Shown here: positions 60,670-64,000 of the stretch, piece after piece
Layout of the letters: each line of letters starts with the position of its first letter
Numbering within the stretch: position 1 is the stretch's first letter
Source of the DNA: an uncultured Clostridia bacterium
Lineage (GTDB): Bacteria > Bacillota > Clostridia > UBA1381
NCBI GenBank assembly: GCA_934444735.1
Contig: CAKSDE010000006.1
Location: forward strand, 1 to 64,000
Length of the DNA: 64,000 nt
Direction of reading: 5' to 3'
Translations under genes and position numbers: made by a program
Notes under the pieces: model-generated
What the model saw: the letters and a program-made list of their open reading frames with translations, nothing else
Told to the model about the DNA's origin: nothing
Database searches by the model: none

Positions 60670-60786
60670 GCTAATTGTAAAACTGTTTGTTTTACAATTA
60701 AAACTCCGAAATTGCGAGGGTAAAAAGTAAAATCTGCATTTTACTTTTTACCCGTATTTTTATAATAATTGCCGCTCTGCAATTAT
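60670..60786. repeat. Multi-hairpin intergenic element related to the MITE-like family
   Basis: Three hairpins between two secreted genes: TAATTGTAAAAC/GTTTTACAATTA (60672-60700), GGGTAAAAAGTAAAAT/ATTTTACTTTTTACCC (60718-60753, perfect 16-bp stem) and AATTGC/GCAATT. The first matches the left end of the elements at 15940 and 19458 (TAATTGTAAAAC). The remaining part is unlike them. It may act as terminator for the upstream gene. Confidence 0.55.
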
Positions 60787-60794
60787 CTGCCTGA

Positions 60795-63700
60795 TTATTT
60801 CTTCTCGCCGTTTACCAAAACCGCACCGATTATAAGGTTGGTTGAGCCGTAAAATTCGGGCATCTTCCCGATCAGCTCAATCTGTGCCGCATTATGTGTA
60901 ACCTCGTTTATCCTCGCCGCCTTATCCTGAATCTTATCGCTTACCGAGAATGTCACCTTATGCTCGCCGCCGCCCAGATACCCCGAGCTTACCGTTGTCA
61001 GACCGTAGGTTGTAACTCCGTGATACGGCATAAATATATCAACCGGACCTATCTTTTTGCCGTCCGCCTCAACATCTACCATACCGCAGTCGCCGCCGCT
61101 TATTACGAGTATCGAACATTCTGTTCCGGTAAATTCCACAGTTATACTGTCGCCCGGTTTTGAGAGCATATATACCTTGTCTGTTCTGTTTTTCCATATT
61201 TCATAATCCGATCCCGACTTTTCGCCTGCCGCCGCAAAGTCTGCCGGCGAATATACTTTTGTGTCCCCGTAATTTTCGGCAAAGAGAGTTTTTCCCTCTG
61301 TTGCATCGGGTTTTGCATCGGAAATCATTTTTTCAAATGCCTCTTTTAAAATGTTAAAATAATATACGCTCGACTCTTTTGTCGGGTGAGTTCCGTCCAC
61401 CGTAAAGGCTTCAAGATTATTCGGGTTTTTGTTCGCATTCCAGGCAATTTCGCCGTCGCTGTATTTCTTAACCGCCTCTGTTCCCATGAATACCGACGGT
61501 ATGTTATAATTTTTCGCAACATAGTCCTGCGCCTTTGCAACCGGCGTCCATTCTCCTTTTTGCGCACTTTCCAATCCCGACTCCTGCACCATATACAGGA
61601 ATACGATGTCGACCGTATCGTCAACATTCCATGTTCTTCTCACCAGCGATTCCATTGCCACCGCCGAAAGCTTGGGATTCGTATCGTTTACCGCAAATTC
61701 GATAAATACCAGATCCGGCTTTTTATCAAGCACGTCAAACGAATATCTCGCATTTGCAAGCGTACTTCCCGTGCCGCCGTAGCCGGCATTCACAAAATTA
61801 AAGCGCTTGCCGTACGTTTGCTCTAACCAATCACACATATACGGGCGGTAATAGTCGCCCTCGGTGATACTTCCGCCTAAAAATACAACATTGAGCTTTT
61901 CCTTCGTTTCTTCAAGCTTATATTTGAAATTTGAAAGCCCCGAGCGCACATAATACGAATCTTCCTTTTCGGTCATCTTAACAAGCTCTTCTATTCTTTT
62001 TCTGTCCCCTTCAAGCAGCGCTCTGTTTTTGGATAGATCCGCTTTTTCTATTTTGTGCGATACAAGTTTTTCTTTATCAAATTCACGCTTATCCGAAAAT
62101 TCCGTCTTTTCATCATCTTTCTTTGGCGGATTTTTGTTTTCATCATCTTTAGTGTCCCCGTCATCTTTATAGTCTTTTGTCTTTATGCTGACAGTGCGTT
62201 CCGTCGGATCCCAGTCAACATTTGCCTCCAACGCCTCGGCAACAAACCGTGCACCAATCATGGTAGAATTATCGACTATCTCGGGGATTGCATCGAGCGC
62301 GTACTCCACTCCGTTTACATATGCAATGGGGCTGTCAATCTGCATAAGTATGCGCTTTGTGTCCTTTGTCGAGGTTATCCTGCGCGACTCGCCGTTCCAA
62401 TCCACCATAGCTCCCAGAGCCTCAAATATCGCTCTCATCGGAACCATCGTGCGGTTATTTTTTATATACGCCTCGGTCGGCAGATTTATCTTTTTGCCGT
62501 CCACCATAACCTTTATCGGCTTTTGTTTCGGCGTATCGTCGGTCTTGGGCGTATTATCGATTTCTTCGTCCTGCTCAATAACGTTATATGCCTCGTCAAA
62601 CTCGCCGATAACGCTCTTCGCGCCGCTCTTTCCGACAACTATCAGGTTCAGATACCCCGGATCCTTTAGCGAGAGAATCTCATTTGCATCGGCAGTATCG
62701 AAAATATTCATGCCGTTTAAGCGAACCTTTATATAAACCTTGCCGTCGTCTGCGGTATAGGTTCTGAATTCCACATTCATCCACGAATCCGCATCCTTGT
62801 AGTAATAGTTATCCTTCTCGTCCAGCATTTGCTGATTACCGTACCATCTTTGCAGTTCAAACCGCCTCGGCTTTAATATAAACAAATAGCTTTTGCCGCC
62901 GCTCCACGGCATTTCGGAGGTCGTACCCGACCTTAGCTCCACGCCGAGCCAATCAACATCTTCGCCGAGTTTCATCTTAAATCGTGCGCTTATATTATCC
63001 CAGGAATCCGCCTTATATCCGACTTTTCCTGTCCCTATTTCTACTTCATCGCCGTTTACCGTAATGCCGCCTTTTGAGGTATCCCAGTTATTTTTGTTGG
63101 ATAGAAGCAAATCTCCCACATCTATATTTTCGCAGCCCTCACGCATTACGCTCTCGGCAGGCTTACTCTCATTCTTTTCTTCAAGCTGTCCGCTTGTTTT
63201 CACATATTCATGCTTCGGAATATCGTAATTTCCGTCACCGTATACGCCGATTTTATCAAGCTCCAGTTTGTCAAGCTCAAAACCGTCGCATGAGTCGAAT
63301 TTTTCCGGCTCCAGTATCGTAACCGTCCTGTCCTCGGCGATCTCATACGCCACCGGACCGATCTCGTAATTGTCCGATATATCGCCGTATTCTACATTCA
63401 AAGCTGTTGCCTCAACCTTGCCGGCATTCGCCATAACGTTGTATTTTACCTCGTTATACTTCGGCATCTCGGGGTTATCCTCAACGATATTTGAAAGCCA
63501 CGGATACTTTTCCGCCCAGATGCCGGTATTGTACGGAATCGCATAAAGATCCCTCATCATCTGGGAATTTGGGTCGTCAGGGATAAGATATTCTCTCGCA
63601 AAAGTCACTCCGCGCTCATCAAGCTTGATTCCTGCGCCGTTTCCGTCCCAGCCTTTATCCAAAAACAGATTGTTGTTCGCCTTTGTCCATCTTCCGCCGC

Positions 63701-64000
63701 CTATCGCGATACCTGCGGTCTGCCCGATAAAGATGTTGTTCTCTATCTGTGTACCGCTCATATTATCGTCGCAGTAAACCGTCATAAGCTGCGTACCGCG
63801 CCCCATATCGTGGAAAAGATTGTTTCTGATATAGTTTCTCGCGGTAAAGCTTCGTCCGGCATAGATAAGCCCGGCATCTCCCGTTTCCTTTATCGCGTCA
63901 AATATTTCGTTATATTCAATGACATTCTCGTTTCCCGAAAAATGTATACACATATGCGGCGCGTCATGAATAAGATTATGCTTTACCGTGTTTCCCACGC
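60795..64000 (-). CDS. Secreted beta-helix / copper-amine-oxidase-N / SGNH fusion (5' end outside window)
   Basis: At least 1068 residues; the N-terminus lies beyond the window. In order: end of a right-handed beta-helix (about 1-200; HNLIHDAPHMCIHFSGNENV), a lectin-like beta-sandwich (about 285-475), two copper-amine-oxidase-N modules (about 500-625; NNRTMVPMRAIFEALGAMVD and IGARFVAEALEANVDWDPTE), a charged linker, an SGNH esterase (about 695-920; VFLGGSITEGDYYRP, FVNAGYGGTGS, EFAVND, DGTHPTKE), and a C-terminal beta domain. Such a fusion would combine lyase-like chain cleavage, wall or ligand attachment, and de-esterification on one secreted enzyme. Confidence 0.88.
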   Translation of the reverse strand, partial: VGNTVKHNLIHDAPHMCIHFSGNENVIEYNEIFDAIKETGDAGLIYAGRSFTARNYIRNNLFHDMGRGTQLMTVYCDDNMSGTQIENNIFIGQTAGIAIGGGRWTKANNNLFLDKGWDGNGAGIKLDERGVTFAREYLIPDDPNSQMMRDLYAIPYNTGIWAEKYPWLSNIVEDNPEMPKYNEVKYNVMANAGKVEATALNVEYGDISDNYEIGPVAYEIAEDRTVTILEPEKFDSCDGFELDKLELDKIGVYGDGNYDIPKHEYVKTSGQLEEKNESKPAESVMREGCENIDVGDLLLSNKNNWDTSKGGITVNGDEVEIGTGKVGYKADSWDNISARFKMKLGEDVDWLGVELRSGTTSEMPWSGGKSYLFILKPRRFELQRWYGNQQMLDEKDNYYYKDADSWMNVEFRTYTADDGKVYIKVRLNGMNIFDTADANEILSLKDPGYLNLIVVGKSGAKSVIGEFDEAYNVIEQDEEIDNTPKTDDTPKQKPIKVMVDGKKINLPTEAYIKNNRTMVPMRAIFEALGAMVDWNGESRRITSTKDTKRILMQIDSPIAYVNGVEYALDAIPEIVDNSTMIGARFVAEALEANVDWDPTERTVSIKTKDYKDDGDTKDDENKNPPKKDDEKTEFSDKREFDKEKLVSHKIEKADLSKNRALLEGDRKRIEELVKMTEKEDSYYVRSGLSNFKYKLEETKEKLNVVFLGGSITEGDYYRPYMCDWLEQTYGKRFNFVNAGYGGTGSTLANARYSFDVLDKKPDLVFIEFAVNDTNPKLSAVAMESLVRRTWNVDDTVDIVFLYMVQESGLESAQKGEWTPVAKAQDYVAKNYNIPSVFMGTEAVKKYSDGEIAWNANKNPNNLEAFTVDGTHPTKESSVYYFNILKEAFEKMISDAKPDATEGKTLFAENYGDTKVYSPADFAAAGEKSGSDYEIWKNRTDKVYMLSKPGDSITVEFTGTECSILVISGGDCGMVDVEADGKKIGPVDIFMPYHGVTTYGLTTVSSGYLGGGEHKVTFSVSDKIQDKAARINEVTHNAAQIELIGKMPEFYGSTNLIIGAVLVNGEKK

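Overview
The window looks like chromosomal DNA of a low-to-medium GC, monoderm Clostridia-type Firmicute. This rests on DUF4364 and DUF5711 genes, an ECF-type vitamin transporter core (EcfA1/A2/T), two LytR-CpsA-Psr genes, Firmicute-style YidC and Jag next to rpmH-rnpA-yidD, nadK-argR-recN, and strong AGGAGG ribosome sites. At the right edge lies a block of large secreted beta-helix, esterase and alpha-galactosidase proteins, two of them with signal peptides. That block suggests a gut or plant-polysaccharide (pectin-like) degrader, perhaps Monoglobus/Oscillospirales-like; this is inference, not a species call.

Layout. 1-580: left part of an IS200/IS605 element. 590-3742: hybrid-cluster protein operon with a divergent Crp/Fnr-type regulator. 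3836-5200: RNA m5U methyltransferase. 5276-9154: three-gene oxidoreductase operon with a divergent AraC regulator. 9157-13612: DUF4091 glycosidase-like protein, macro-domain protein, and a flavodoxin/membrane protein/TetR operon. 13765-15933: M14-like peptidase fused to a CapA-like domain. 15940-19672: aminotransferase, dipeptidase, yraN and rnhB, bracketed by two nearly identical 214-215 bp inverted-repeat elements. 19845-21828: DUF4364 gene and an ECF sigma/anti-sigma-like pair. 21879-29310: eight-gene operon (methyltransferase, ecfA1, ecfA2, ecfT, truA, DUF5711, cvpA, rho). 29482-33308: four-gene glycan operon with a structured leader. 33475-34836: PHP metallohydrolase. 35080-41113: ung, polA, coaE, lytic transglycosylase, cytidylate kinase-like, uppP. 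41267-47912: two LCP genes, thioesterase, recN, argR, nadK. 48107-51404: yebC, jag, yidC, yidD, rnpA, rpmH. 51593-53047: tRNA-Gly, small membrane/hypothetical genes and a divergent XRE regulator. 53057-64000: SGNH esterase, GH36 alpha-galactosidase, beta-helix protein, three-repeat secreted protein, and a truncated beta-helix/CuAO-N/SGNH fusion.

The least explained content is non-coding. I see a family of multi-hairpin, MITE-like elements with terminal inverted repeats and apparent 9-13 bp target duplications; a family of near-perfect palindromic terminators built on GGCTGTAAAAA-TCAATTGA; two other dispersed motifs; a 105-bp tandem repeat at a gene end; and a two-hairpin mRNA leader on the glycan operon. 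Several regulators (Crp, AraC, TetR, XRE) have readable operators positioned on consensus promoters.
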